From positions 3,968,001 through 4,032,000 of the forward strand of contig NZ_AP022569.1 in the NCBI RefSeq assembly GCF_010727945.1: a stretch of DNA of 64,000 nt. The letters are read 5' to 3'. The notes under the pieces were generated by a model. The model was given only the letters and a program-made list of their open reading frames with translations. It had not been told where the DNA came from and made no database searches. The DNA is from Mycobacterium cookii (GTDB lineage Bacteria > Actinomycetota > Actinomycetes > Mycobacteriales > Mycobacteriaceae). The translations under genes were made by a program, and so were the position numbers. Positions 17,736 through 27,099 of this stretch are shown here, piece after piece (position 1 is the stretch's first letter; the number at the start of each line of letters is the position of its first letter).

Positions 17736-18290
17736 CTAGAAGGTGTCGACCTTCTCGATGCTGACGAACATGCCGTGCCCGGTGTGCTGGTTGGTGAACC
17801 GGGTGCCGCTCTCAGTGGCCGCGATCGTCCAACCGTCCGCGTCGTAGGTCTGGTAGTCGATGGGAACGGTGGGAATGTCACCGAGATTGCCGAGCACCCA
17901 TTTCACGTCGCCGGTCGCGGTGATGTTGACGCCGTTGGTGTGTTCGCCCTCTTGCATCGGCGAATTGGTGAACTCTGCTTCGCAGCCCACGCTTTCGCTG
18001 TCGATCTGGCAGCGGGTCTGGCCGGATTTGGTCTCGATGAAGACGCGGCCGTTGGCGTCGGGCTGCAGCGGAATCGCACCGGCGGGCGGATTGGCACTCG
18101 ACGGCACGGGCAGTGTGGTCGACGGCTTGGCCTTCGGCATCGACGGCTCGGCCGGCCCCGCGCCGGGAGCCGCGACCGGCTTACCCTCGGTGTCCGAACT
18201 GCATCCGCCGGCGAGCGCAGCACTCAACAACAGGCCTGCCAGCATGAGCCGGCCACCTGCCGTCTTGGTCGTGAATCCGGGCGGGAACAT
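17736..18290 (-). CDS. lpqJ: Lipoprotein LpqJ
   Basis: The protein has 184 residues with a lipoprotein signal peptide: basic start, hydrophobic LMLAGLLLSAALA and lipobox AGGC with the modified cysteine at residue 30. A Pro/Ala/Lys linker follows, then a compact domain with two further cysteines (TRCQIDSESVGCEAEF) that probably form a disulphide. It should be anchored to the outer face of the cytoplasmic membrane. Size and position before ansP2 match LpqJ (Rv0344c). The molecular role is unknown. Confidence 0.85.
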   Translation of the reverse strand: MFPPGFTTKTAGGRLMLAGLLLSAALAGGCSSDTEGKPVAAPGAGPAEPSMPKAKPSTTLPVPSSANPPAGAIPLQPDANGRVFIETKSGQTRCQIDSESVGCEAEFTNSPMQEGEHTNGVNITATGDVKWVLGNLGDIPTVPIDYQTYDADGWTIAATESGTRFTNQHTGHGMFVSIEKVDTF

Positions 18291-18385
18291 CGCAGAGCCA
18301 GCGTACGCATGAAGTAACGCAAGTGGCCCCAGTGACGCGCCCGGCCCGTGCGTTTCACCGGCATGTCAGCCAGAGACCACCCCGG

Positions 18386-18841
18386 CTACTGCGGGGGAAA
18401 CCCGCCCGTCGCCACCGGGCCCCAGCTACGCGGGGTTATCCGGATCAGACACTTGCCCTGCTTGGTCATCGCGCTGCGGTACTCGTCCCAATCGGGATGC
18501 TCGCCGGCGATCGCGCGGTAGTAGTCGACCAGCGGTTCGACGGCGTCGGGCAGATCGATAATCTCGGCGTCCCCGTCGACCTGCACGTACGCCCCGTTGA
18601 ACTCGTCGGAGAGCACCACCACGCTGGCCTTCGGAGTGCGCCTGATGTTGGCGCACTTGGCTCGCTGCGGGTAGCTCGAGATCACCAGCCGGCCTTCGTC
18701 GTCGACGCCACCGGTGACGGGCGAACTCTGCAACGATCCGTTCGCGCGGAAGCTGGTCAGCACCATGCGGTGTCGGGGCCGGACGAAATCGAGCAACTCG
18801 GAAAGGCCGACTTCGTCAGCCGTCGCAAACCTGGTCGCCAT
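18386..18841 (-). CDS. Split-barrel PPOX-class F420/FMN-dependent protein
   Basis: The 151-residue protein has the pyridoxamine-phosphate-oxidase-like split barrel: LLDFVRPRHRMVLTSFRANGSLQSSPV at the N-terminus in strand-turn-strand form, then GRLVISSYPQRAKCANIRRTP with the cofactor-phosphate contacts typical of F420 binders, and a C-terminal TKQGKCLIRITPRSWGP. Mycobacterial relatives reduce with F420H2 or bind FMN or biliverdin. The substrate cannot be predicted here. It is a single-gene unit with about 90 bases on each side. Confidence 0.8.
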   Translation of the reverse strand: MATRFATADEVGLSELLDFVRPRHRMVLTSFRANGSLQSSPVTGGVDDEGRLVISSYPQRAKCANIRRTPKASVVVLSDEFNGAYVQVDGDAEIIDLPDAVEPLVDYYRAIAGEHPDWDEYRSAMTKQGKCLIRITPRSWGPVATGGFPPQ

Positions 18842-18929
18842 GCCTCCAACGTAACCGACGGTCGGCCACAGCTGCGCCTGACCTCGCGATGTCCAGGCTT
18901 TGCGCGAGGTCCTAATTGCTCTGCGGCTC

Positions 18930-19589
18930 TTAGCTACTGGCGGTTAGCGCCTGGGCCGCGGGGCCGAACATGGTCTGTTTGATCGCGCCCAGCGTGCCGG
19001 GATCTTTGCCGTCAAGCGGGCGCAGCAGGTCGACGGCCGCGGCGGTCACCGCGTCCTCGCCCGCGACGGCGTCGACGATGCCTAGGCGCGCCGCGTCGTC
19101 GCCGCCGAAGCGCCGTCCGGTCGTCATCGAGGCGACCGCTGCCTGCGGGCTGAGCTTGGCCTGGATCAGCGCGGCCATCCCGGGCGTGAACGGGATGCGG
19201 ATGTCCACTTCGGGGAAACAGAAGAAGCCTCGGTCGGCCCGCATCACCCGAAAGTCGTGTGCCACCGCCAGCATCGCCCCCGCGCCGAACGCGTGACCGA
19301 CGATGGCGGCCGCGGTGGGGACGGGCAGGGTGAGGAAACGGGCCAGCATGGCCTGCACCCGTCCCACGTACCACTGCGTCTGGTCGCCGTGCGCCATCAG
19401 CCAATCCAGATCGAGGCCGTTGGAATAGAACTTGCCGCCACCGGTCGTCACCAAACCCTGGGCCCCGGCACCGACCACCTCGTCGAGCAACCCGTTGATC
19501 TCGTCGAGAAAGTCAGGGGAGAAACGGTTGTCGGTGTCGCCGAGATCGAGCACGGCGACCTTCTCTTCGTGCCTCAGGCTGATTCCCAC
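18930..19589 (-). CDS. Enoyl-CoA hydratase/isomerase family protein
   Basis: The 219-residue crotonase-fold protein has the oxyanion-hole segments KFYSNGLDLDWL (about 53-64) and VGHAFGAGAMLAVAHD (about 97-112). The hydratase glutamates are replaced in part: the segment GFFCFPEVDIRIPF carries a single Glu. This pattern, with NRFSPDFLDEIN at the N-terminus, is closer to delta3,delta2-enoyl-CoA isomerases than to hydratases. It probably acts on unsaturated fatty acyl-CoA. The GTG start is two bases beyond the TetR stop codon, so the regulator and enzyme form an operon. Confidence 0.82.
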   Translation of the reverse strand: MGISLRHEEKVAVLDLGDTDNRFSPDFLDEINGLLDEVVGAGAQGLVTTGGGKFYSNGLDLDWLMAHGDQTQWYVGRVQAMLARFLTLPVPTAAAIVGHAFGAGAMLAVAHDFRVMRADRGFFCFPEVDIRIPFTPGMAALIQAKLSPQAAVASMTTGRRFGGDDAARLGIVDAVAGEDAVTAAAVDLLRPLDGKDPGTLGAIKQTMFGPAAQALTASS

Positions 19590-19591
19590 GA

Positions 19592-20218
19592 CTATGTTCC
19601 TTTCTTGAGGGGCGGTGGACCGACGTCGAGGACCGCGCGCACCGACGCCCGCAGGTGTTCGCGGGCTGTCGGGTTGGCCAGGCGGTTGCGGCGCAACAGG
19701 ATGGCGGTTGGCAGGTCGACGATGCAGGTAGTGATTGTGTCGACGGCGCGCGAATCTTTGCGGTCCCAGAGGCCGACCGCTAGCCGGATCAGCAAGCCGA
19801 CCAGCAATCGATCGAGATCACGTAGCTCGATGGCGATGTCGTCGGGCAGATCCGAATCCAAGAGTTCTTCGCGAGACACCGTCAGCAGAACTTTGGAGGA
19901 GTCCGGATACCGCTCGGCGAAGACTGCGGGCGCGTCGGCGGCGGCCACCACGGCCGCAACTGGCGCCTGCGGGTCACCGTCAACCAGCGCCCGGTCGACC
20001 AATGCGTTCTGCACGGCGAGGAACCGTCGTCCGGCGCGTATCCACGCGCGCGCCATCAGGCCTGAGCGCGACTCAAACGTGTGGTATAGCGCGCCGTTCG
20101 ATACACCGACGGCGGCGCTGATGGCACGAATAGTGACGGCGGTGGGCCCTGATGCGACGGCCAGCGACTCGACGGCGTCCAGCACTTGGTCCGGTTCATA
20201 CACGCGCGGGCGAGGCAC
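19592..20218 (-). CDS. TetR-family regulator
   Basis: This 208-residue repressor-type protein has an N-terminal TetR helix-turn-helix (TIRAISAAVGVSNGALYHTFESRSGL, read in two parts: TIRAISAAVGVS and NGALYHTF) at about 28-53 and a divergent ligand-binding C-terminal half rich in Leu, Asp and Arg. It is followed two bases later by the enoyl-CoA isomerase gene, so its ligand may be a fatty acyl-CoA. A 22-bp near-perfect palindrome ends 11 bases upstream of its GTG and is the obvious candidate autoregulatory operator. Confidence 0.85.
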   Translation of the reverse strand: MPRPRVYEPDQVLDAVESLAVASGPTAVTIRAISAAVGVSNGALYHTFESRSGLMARAWIRAGRRFLAVQNALVDRALVDGDPQAPVAAVVAAADAPAVFAERYPDSSKVLLTVSREELLDSDLPDDIAIELRDLDRLLVGLLIRLAVGLWDRKDSRAVDTITTCIVDLPTAILLRRNRLANPTAREHLRASVRAVLDVGPPPLKKGT

Positions 20219-20228
20219 CCCGCCACAG

Positions 20229-20250
20229 TAACAGAGCAGCTGCTCTATTA
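20229..20250 (-). promoter_or_regulatory. 22-bp palindrome, candidate TetR operator
   Basis: TAAC-AGAGCAGCTGCTCT-ATTA has a perfect 14-bp core and matching TAA/TTA ends; only one base pair is off. It starts 11 bp upstream of the tetR GTG and its other end is the ansP2 stop codon. Binding here would block transcription of the tetR-isomerase pair. Confidence 0.6.
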
Positions 20251-21723
20251 CTCCGGCGCCAGTTCGGGGACGTCGGCGGCGGGCTCGTCGAGCGCGGCCG
20301 TGCTGGTAACACGGTCACGAACCAAGAACCACCCGCCGATCAGGGCGGGAACGGCGGCCACCAGCGCCGCGATCACCCAGGGCCCTTTCTCGGGGTCGAG
20401 CGCCATCAGCACCAGCACGGCCAGCAAGAAAACCAGCGTTGCATAGCCGCTGTACGGGGTGAGCGGCATCCGGAAATGCGGCCGCTGCAACGCACCGGCC
20501 TTCACCTTGCTGTAAAAGCGGAGTTGGCAGACCACGATCGTTGCCCAGGCCGCGAGCACCCCGACAGCGGCGATGTTTAGCACGATTTCGAAGGCCTCGC
20601 TCGGCTTGACCGCGTTGAGCACGACGCCGAACAGCCCGATGACGGCGGTCAGCAGGATTCCCCCATAGGGCACGCCGTTTTTCGACATCCGCCCGGTGAA
20701 CTCCGGACCACTGCCGTTGACCGACATCGATCGCAGAATCCGGCCGGTGGAATACAGTCCGGCGTTCAGGCTCGAGAACGCGGCGGTGAGCACCACCACG
20801 TTCATCAGCGAGCCGGCGCCGCTGAAACCGATCTTGGAGAAGAAGGTGACGACTGGGCTCTCGCCGTGTTTGTAGCTGGTGTAGGGCAGCAGCAGAGCCA
20901 GCAGGAGGACTGAGCCGCAGTAGAAGACCGCGATCCGGGCGATCACCGAGTTGATCGCGCGCGGCATGACCTTCTCCGGGTCGGCGGTTTCCCCGGCCGC
21001 GGTGCCGACCAGTTCGACTGCGGCGTAAGCGAATATCACCCCAGAGGTGACGAGCACCAGCGGCAACAGGCCGGTCGGCAAGAACCCGCCGTGTTCAGTC
21101 CACAGGTTGGGCCCGGTCGTCTTGCCCTGAATCTTGAAGCGGCCGAACAGGAAGACGATTCCGACGACCAGGAAAGTAATCAGGGCCAGCACTTTGATCA
21201 GCGCCGCCCAGAACTCGAACTCGCCGAAGGCCTTGACCGATATCAGGTTGACCGATACCACGGCCGCCAGGGCGACGAGTGCGAGCGTCCACTGCGGGAC
21301 CGCCTGGAACACGGTCCAATAGTGGAAGTAGCTCGCGATCGCGGTGCTGTCCACGATGGCCGCCATCGCCCAGTTCAGGAAGTACATCCAGCCCGCAACG
21401 AAAGCTGCCTTCTCGCCGAAGAATTCACGTGCATAGGACACGAACGAGCCCGATGCCGGGCGGTGCAGCACCAGTTCGCCCAGAGCGCGCAGGATCAAGA
21501 ACACGAAGGCGCCGCAGATCCCGTAGATCAGGAACAAGCCGGGTCCTGCGGATGCGAGCCGTGCTCCTGCGCCCATGAACAACCCGGTCCCGATCGCGCC
21601 ACCGATCGCGATCATCTGCATCTGGCGGTTGCTGAGATCGTGGTGATAACCGGCGTCTTCGCGGGCTAGCGCAGCGGAACGATCGCCCGCTGCCGGGTCG
21701 GGCGCACTGGGCGGCGGTGGCAT
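20248..21723 (-). CDS. ansP2: L-asparagine permease, APC family
   Basis: This is an amino-acid permease of the APC superfamily with about 12 membrane helices. The family start is visible as [22 protein letters not shown] near residue 31, where GGAIGTGLF is the helix-1 substrate loop; the last half shows [15 protein letters not shown] and the final helix [18 protein letters not shown]. It imports asparagine, a nitrogen source for mycobacteria. The ATG at 21723 is chosen (491 residues, close to AnsP2 in Mtb) because AGGAA lies just upstream; a start at 21765 would add 14 residues. It is divergent from dnaK. Confidence 0.88.
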   Translation of the reverse strand: MPPPPSAPDPAAGDRSAALAREDAGYHHDLSNRQMQMIAIGGAIGTGLFMGAGARLASAGPGLFLIYGICGAFVFLILRALGELVLHRPASGSFVSYAREFFGEKAAFVAGWMYFLNWAMAAIVDSTAIASYFHYWTVFQAVPQWTLALVALAAVVSVNLISVKAFGEFEFWAALIKVLALITFLVVGIVFLFGRFKIQGKTTGPNLWTEHGGFLPTGLLPLVLVTSGVIFAYAAVELVGTAAGETADPEKVMPRAINSVIARIAVFYCGSVLLLALLLPYTSYKHGESPVVTFFSKIGFSGAGSLMNVVVLTAAFSSLNAGLYSTGRILRSMSVNGSGPEFTGRMSKNGVPYGGILLTAVIGLFGVVLNAVKPSEAFEIVLNIAAVGVLAAWATIVVCQLRFYSKVKAGALQRPHFRMPLTPYSGYATLVFLLAVLVLMALDPEKGPWVIAALVAAVPALIGGWFLVRDRVTSTAALDEPAADVPELAPE

Positions 21724-21961
21724 TGAGTTCCTATCGTCGTGGGGCAATGCTGCGGCGCCGGGCACGACCGCTTAACGAGTGGTGGCGAAACTATCCCACG
21801 GTGTGATGTCCGCCTCAACCGATCGGGATCAAACTCTTGGTGCCCCAGCCCGAACCGGCTACGCGGACCCGGGTGACTGTCGAGGCCCGCCGGTGATCGC
21901 CACGATCGCGGGATCCGCGGCACCAGCGCCGACGGCGCGAAATCAGCGCCCGGGCATCCCG

Positions 21962-21987
21962 GGAACAAATCTGTCGGTACTCCCGTT
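21962..21987 (+). promoter_or_regulatory. SigH-type promoter of the dnaK operon
   Basis: GGAACA and CGTT are separated by exactly 16 bases, the consensus for mycobacterial SigH (and related SigE) promoters. The same combination occurs before clpB. It lies just upstream of the HspR operator and would give a heat and oxidative stress transcript starting near 21994. Confidence 0.7.
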
Positions 21988-22003
21988 GACCCGTCTGACA
22001 ACA

Positions 22004-22022
22004 TTGAGTGAGTTAGACTCAA
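22004..22022 (+). promoter_or_regulatory. HAIR element, HspR operator of dnaK
   Basis: TTGAGT-N7-ACTCAA fits the HAIR consensus CTTGAGT-N7-ACTCAAG except for the outermost base of each arm. HspR with DnaK as co-repressor binds such sites in actinobacteria. It lies between the SigH-type promoter and a SigA-type -35. Confidence 0.85.
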
Positions 22023-22029
22023 CCTTGGC

Positions 22030-22059
22030 TTGACAACGGCCCTTCGCCGAAGGCAGTCT
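22030..22059 (+). promoter_or_regulatory. Likely SigA promoter of dnaK
   Basis: A perfect -35 TTGACA (22030-22035) is followed after 18 bases by CAGTCT, an acceptable -10. It begins eight bases after the HAIR element, so HspR bound there would cover it. Confidence 0.5.
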
Positions 22060-22078
22060 TGAGCGCGGTTCACTCAGC
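22058..22078 (+). promoter_or_regulatory. Second, imperfect HAIR-like site
   Basis: CTTGAGC-N7-ACTCAGC keeps nine to ten of the symmetric HAIR positions and the 7-base spacing. It overlaps the presumed transcription start of the SigA promoter. Two sites would explain tight repression. Confidence 0.5.
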
Positions 22079-22120
22079 AGCGTAGTGCTTACACAGCTCG
22101 ATTTATCAGGAGGATCCACT

Positions 22121-23973
<1,853 letters not shown>

Positions 23974-23977
<4 letters not shown>

Positions 23978-24624
23978 CCGAAGGCAACCCGCACGAACAG
24001 GTAACCGTCACTGACAAACGGCGGATCGATCCCGAGACCGGTGAAGTACGACATGTCGCCGGCGGTGCCGCCCCTGCGGGGGCGGCACCCGGGGCATTCG
24101 CAGGCGAAACTCCGGAGGAAGCCGACAAGGCGGCCGAACTGCTCGGCGATTTGCAACGGGTGCAGGCCGACTTTGCCAACTACCGCAAGCGGGCGCTGCG
24201 CGACCAGGAGGCCACCGCCGAGCGGGCTAAGGCCGCGGTGGTCAGCCAATTGCTAGGCGTGCTCGACGATCTCGAGCGCGCACGCAGTCACGGCGACCTG
24301 GATTCGGGTCCGCTCAAGGCGGTTGCCGACAAGTTGGTCGGCGTGCTGACCGGGCTTGGCTTGACGGCGTTCGCCGCTGAGGGCGACGACTTCGACCCGG
24401 CGCTGCACGAGGCCGTACAGCACGAGGGCGACGGCGGCGAAGGCTCCAGGCCGGTGATCGGCAACGTCATGCGGCAGGGCTACAAACTCGGCGACCAGGT
24501 GCTCCGGCACGCGCTGGTCGGGGTGGTCGACACGGTGGCGGACGACGCCACGGCAACCGACACGGCCGATAAGCACGCAAACGAGGGTGAGCAGAACGCA
24601 GAATCAGAACCGTCGGGGAATTGA
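23974..24624 (+). CDS. grpE: Nucleotide exchange factor GrpE
   Basis: GrpE releases ADP from DnaK to reset the chaperone cycle. The product has 216 residues: a disordered acidic N-terminus, a long dimerising helix (about 50-110, [20 protein letters not shown]) and a C-terminal beta domain ([21 protein letters not shown], then [17 protein letters not shown]), the part that opens the DnaK cleft. The GTG start overlaps the dnaK stop by four bases, which indicates coupled translation. Confidence 0.97.
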
Positions 24625-24668
24625 CGACGGTAGGACAACTTGAGAAAGGCGGAAGGGGGTGACGCAAT

Positions 24669-25853
24669 ATGGCCCAACGAGAATGGGTTGAAAAGGACTT
24701 CTACAAGGAGCTGGGCGTCTCCTCTGACGCCAGCCAGGACGAGATCAAGCGGGTGGCCCGCAAGCTGCTCGCCGAAAACCACCCGGACCGCAACCCGGAC
24801 AATAAGGGGGCCGAGGATCGCTACAAGGCGGTCTCCGAGGCCAAGGAAGTGCTCACCGATCCGGCCAAGCGCAAGGAGTACGACGAAACCCGTCGGCTCT
24901 TCGCGGGGGGCGGATTCGGTGGACGCCGATTCAACGGCGGCGATTTCGCCGGCGGCTTCGGCGGGGGCGGTGACGGGGCCGAGTTCAACCTCAACGATCT
25001 GTTCGACGCCGCCGGCCGCACCGGCGGCGCCAACATCGGTGACCTGTTCGGCGGTCTGTTCGGCGGACGTGGCGCGTCGCCGCGTCCCAGCCGCCCACGT
25101 CGCGGTAACGACCTGGAGACCGAAGCCGAGCTGAGTTTCATGGAGGCCACCAAAGGCGTGGCCATGCCGCTGCGGCTGACCAGCCCGGCGCCGTGCACCA
25201 ATTGCCACGGCAGCGGAGCCCGGCCGGGTACCAGCCCGAAGGTCTGCCCGACGTGTAACGGCGCGGGCGTAATCAACCGCAACCAAGGCGCTTTCGGCTT
25301 CTCCGAGCCGTGCGCCGAATGCCGGGGGAGCGGCTCGATCATCGAGCACCCGTGCGACGAGTGCAAAGGCACCGGCGTCACTACCCGTAGCCGCACCATC
25401 AACGTGCGGATCCCGCCGGGCGTTGAAGACGGCCAGCGCATCCGGCTGGCTGGCCAGGGTGAAGCCGGACTGCGGGGCGCGCCGTCGGGCGACCTCTACG
25501 TCACCGTGCATGTGCGGCCGGACAAGGTGTTCAGCCGTGACGGCGACGACCTCACCGTCACCGTGCCGGTCAGCTTCACCGAATTAGCCTTGGGCACAAC
25601 GCTTTCGGTTCCTACGCTGGATGGCAAAGTCGGTGTGCGGGTGCCCAAGGGCACGGCCGACGGCCGGATCCTGCGGGTCCGTGGCCGCGGAGTCCCCAAG
25701 CGCTCCGGCGGTCAGGGCGATCTGCTGGTCACCGTGAAGGTCGCGGTCCCGCCCAGCCTGGAAGGCGCCGCCAAAGAGGCGTTGGAGGCCTACGCGGTCG
25801 CCGAGCGGTCCAGTGGCTTCGATCCCCGGGCCGGATGGGCGGGTAATCGCTGA
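24669..25853 (+). CDS. dnaJ1: Co-chaperone DnaJ (DnaJ1)
   Basis: DnaJ delivers unfolded proteins to DnaK and triggers ATP hydrolysis. The 394-residue protein has the J domain (about 8-75) with HPD in ENHPDRNPDN, a Gly/Phe region (about 80-145), four zinc-binding CxxCxGxG repeats (CTNCHGSG, CPTCNGAG, CAECRGSG, CDECKGTG) and the C-terminal substrate domains. It lies 44 bases after grpE and its stop overlaps the hspR ATG by one base (TGATG). Together with hspR next door this identifies it as the DnaJ1 paralogue. Confidence 0.96.
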   Translation: MAQREWVEKDFYKELGVSSDASQDEIKRVARKLLAENHPDRNPDNKGAEDRYKAVSEAKEVLTDPAKRKEYDETRRLFAGGGFGGRRFNGGDFAGGFGGGGDGAEFNLNDLFDAAGRTGGANIGDLFGGLFGGRGASPRPSRPRRGNDLETEAELSFMEATKGVAMPLRLTSPAPCTNCHGSGARPGTSPKVCPTCNGAGVINRNQGAFGFSEPCAECRGSGSIIEHPCDECKGTGVTTRSRTINVRIPPGVEDGQRIRLAGQGEAGLRGAPSGDLYVTVHVRPDKVFSRDGDDLTVTVPVSFTELALGTTLSVPTLDGKVGVRVPKGTADGRILRVRGRGVPKRSGGQGDLLVTVKVAVPPSLEGAAKEALEAYAVAERSSGFDPRAGWAGNR

Positions 25854-26233
25854 TGGCCAAGAGTCGCAAAGAATCCGACGCCAGGACCTTCCTGATCTCG
25901 GTGGCCGCCGAGTTGGCCGGCATGCATGCCCAGACGCTGCGCACATATGACCGGCTCGGCCTGGTCAGCCCCACGCGCAGTTCCGGTGGTGGACGCCGTT
26001 ATTCGCAGCACGACGTGGACCTGCTTCGCGAAGTGCAACGGCTGTCTCAGGATGAGGGCGTCAATCTGGCTGGTATCAAACGGATTATCGAGTTGACCAA
26101 CCAGGTCGAGGCGCTACAGTCCCGGCTCAAGGAGATGGCCGCCGAGATCGAGACGCTGCGGGCCAACCAGCGGCGTGACCTCGCCGTGGTGCCCAAGAGC
26201 ACCGCGGTGGTGGTCTGGAAGCCGCGGCGCTGA
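25853..26233 (+). CDS. hspR: Heat-shock repressor HspR (MerR family)
   Basis: HspR binds HAIR inverted repeats to repress the dnaK operon and clpB. The 126-residue protein begins with the MerR helix-turn-helix (FLISVAAELAGMHAQTLRTY, about 13-32), the wing (DRLGLVSPTRSSGGGRRYS), and a coiled-coil (VEALQSRLKEMAAEIETLRA). The basic hydrophobic tail VVPKSTAVVVWKPRR is typical of actinobacterial HspR. HAIR elements upstream of dnaK (22004) and clpB (33571) are its targets in this window, so the gene is autoregulated. Confidence 0.96.
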   Translation: MAKSRKESDARTFLISVAAELAGMHAQTLRTYDRLGLVSPTRSSGGGRRYSQHDVDLLREVQRLSQDEGVNLAGIKRIIELTNQVEALQSRLKEMAAEIETLRANQRRDLAVVPKSTAVVVWKPRR

Positions 26234-26238
26234 CCACC

Positions 26239-26985
26239 ATGACGGTCGTACTGATCCACGGAAATCCGGAGACCGCTGCAATCTGGGGTCCGTTGATCGA
26301 CGTTCTCGGACGCGACGACGTGGTGCCCTTGTCCCCGCCGGGATTCGGCTCGCCACTGCCCGAGGACTTCTCGGCGACCTATCTCGCCTACCGTGACTGG
26401 CTCGAAGCTGAGCTGGAGCGCTTCGACGAACCTGTCGACGCCGTCGGTCACGACTGGGGTGGCGGGCATTTGATCAACGTGATCATGCATCGACCCGAGC
26501 TTGTGCGCAGTTGGGCCAGCGACGTGGTGGGGCTGTTCGACCCCGACTATGTGTGGCACGACCTCGCCCAGGTCTGGCAGACGCCCGGCGACGGAGAGAA
26601 GCTTGTCGACGCCATGTTCGGCGGCAGCCTCCACGATCGGACTGAACAGCTGGTCGCTCGCGGGATCACCCGCAACGTCGCAGAGTCGATCGCGGAAGGT
26701 CAGGGTCCGCAGATGGCTCGGGCGATCCTGCTGTTGTACCGCTCGGCCCGCCAACCTGCGATGGCCGAGGCAGGTCGGTCGTTGGCGAACGCCCACGCCA
26801 GGCCGGGACTTTCACTTCTTGCCACCGAGGACACGTTCGTCGGCTCCGACGCGATCCGCCGCCGGGCCGCAGAGCGGGCGGGTGCACGCACTGAGGTGCT
26901 CGACGGGCTCGGGCATTGGTGGATGGTGCAAGATCCGGCGCGTGCCGCTGACGCGCTCACCCGCTTCTGGGCGACTGTCAATTAG
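26239..26985 (+). CDS. Alpha/beta-hydrolase (haloalkane dehalogenase/epoxide hydrolase type)
   Basis: The 248-residue hydrolase has the N-terminal loop LIHGNPETAAIWGPL (oxyanion hole), the nucleophile elbow GHDWGGGH with aspartate D72 as nucleophile and the catalytic histidine H226 in GLGHWW. An aspartate nucleophile points to ester, epoxide or carbon-halogen hydrolysis through a covalent ester rather than serine-type chemistry. The start codon lies five bases after the hspR stop, so it is probably read as the fifth gene of the heat-shock operon. The natural substrate is unknown. Confidence 0.82.
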   Translation: MTVVLIHGNPETAAIWGPLIDVLGRDDVVPLSPPGFGSPLPEDFSATYLAYRDWLEAELERFDEPVDAVGHDWGGGHLINVIMHRPELVRSWASDVVGLFDPDYVWHDLAQVWQTPGDGEKLVDAMFGGSLHDRTEQLVARGITRNVAESIAEGQGPQMARAILLLYRSARQPAMAEAGRSLANAHARPGLSLLATEDTFVGSDAIRRRAAERAGARTEVLDGLGHWWMVQDPARAADALTRFWATVN

Positions 26986-27099
26986 CGCTGCGAAGATCCT
27001 GGTCAGCGCCTGAAGGCAGACTCACCGTCAGTGATGAATTAACTACCAACAGTGCGTCAATAGTGGTCTGTGCTCCCGGTAACCCCCTATCGTTGGCGC

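Noticed and set aside
27040..27060. AGTGCGTCA shared with 44166 as a regulator site
   Set aside because: A nine-base match is possible by chance and lacks symmetry.
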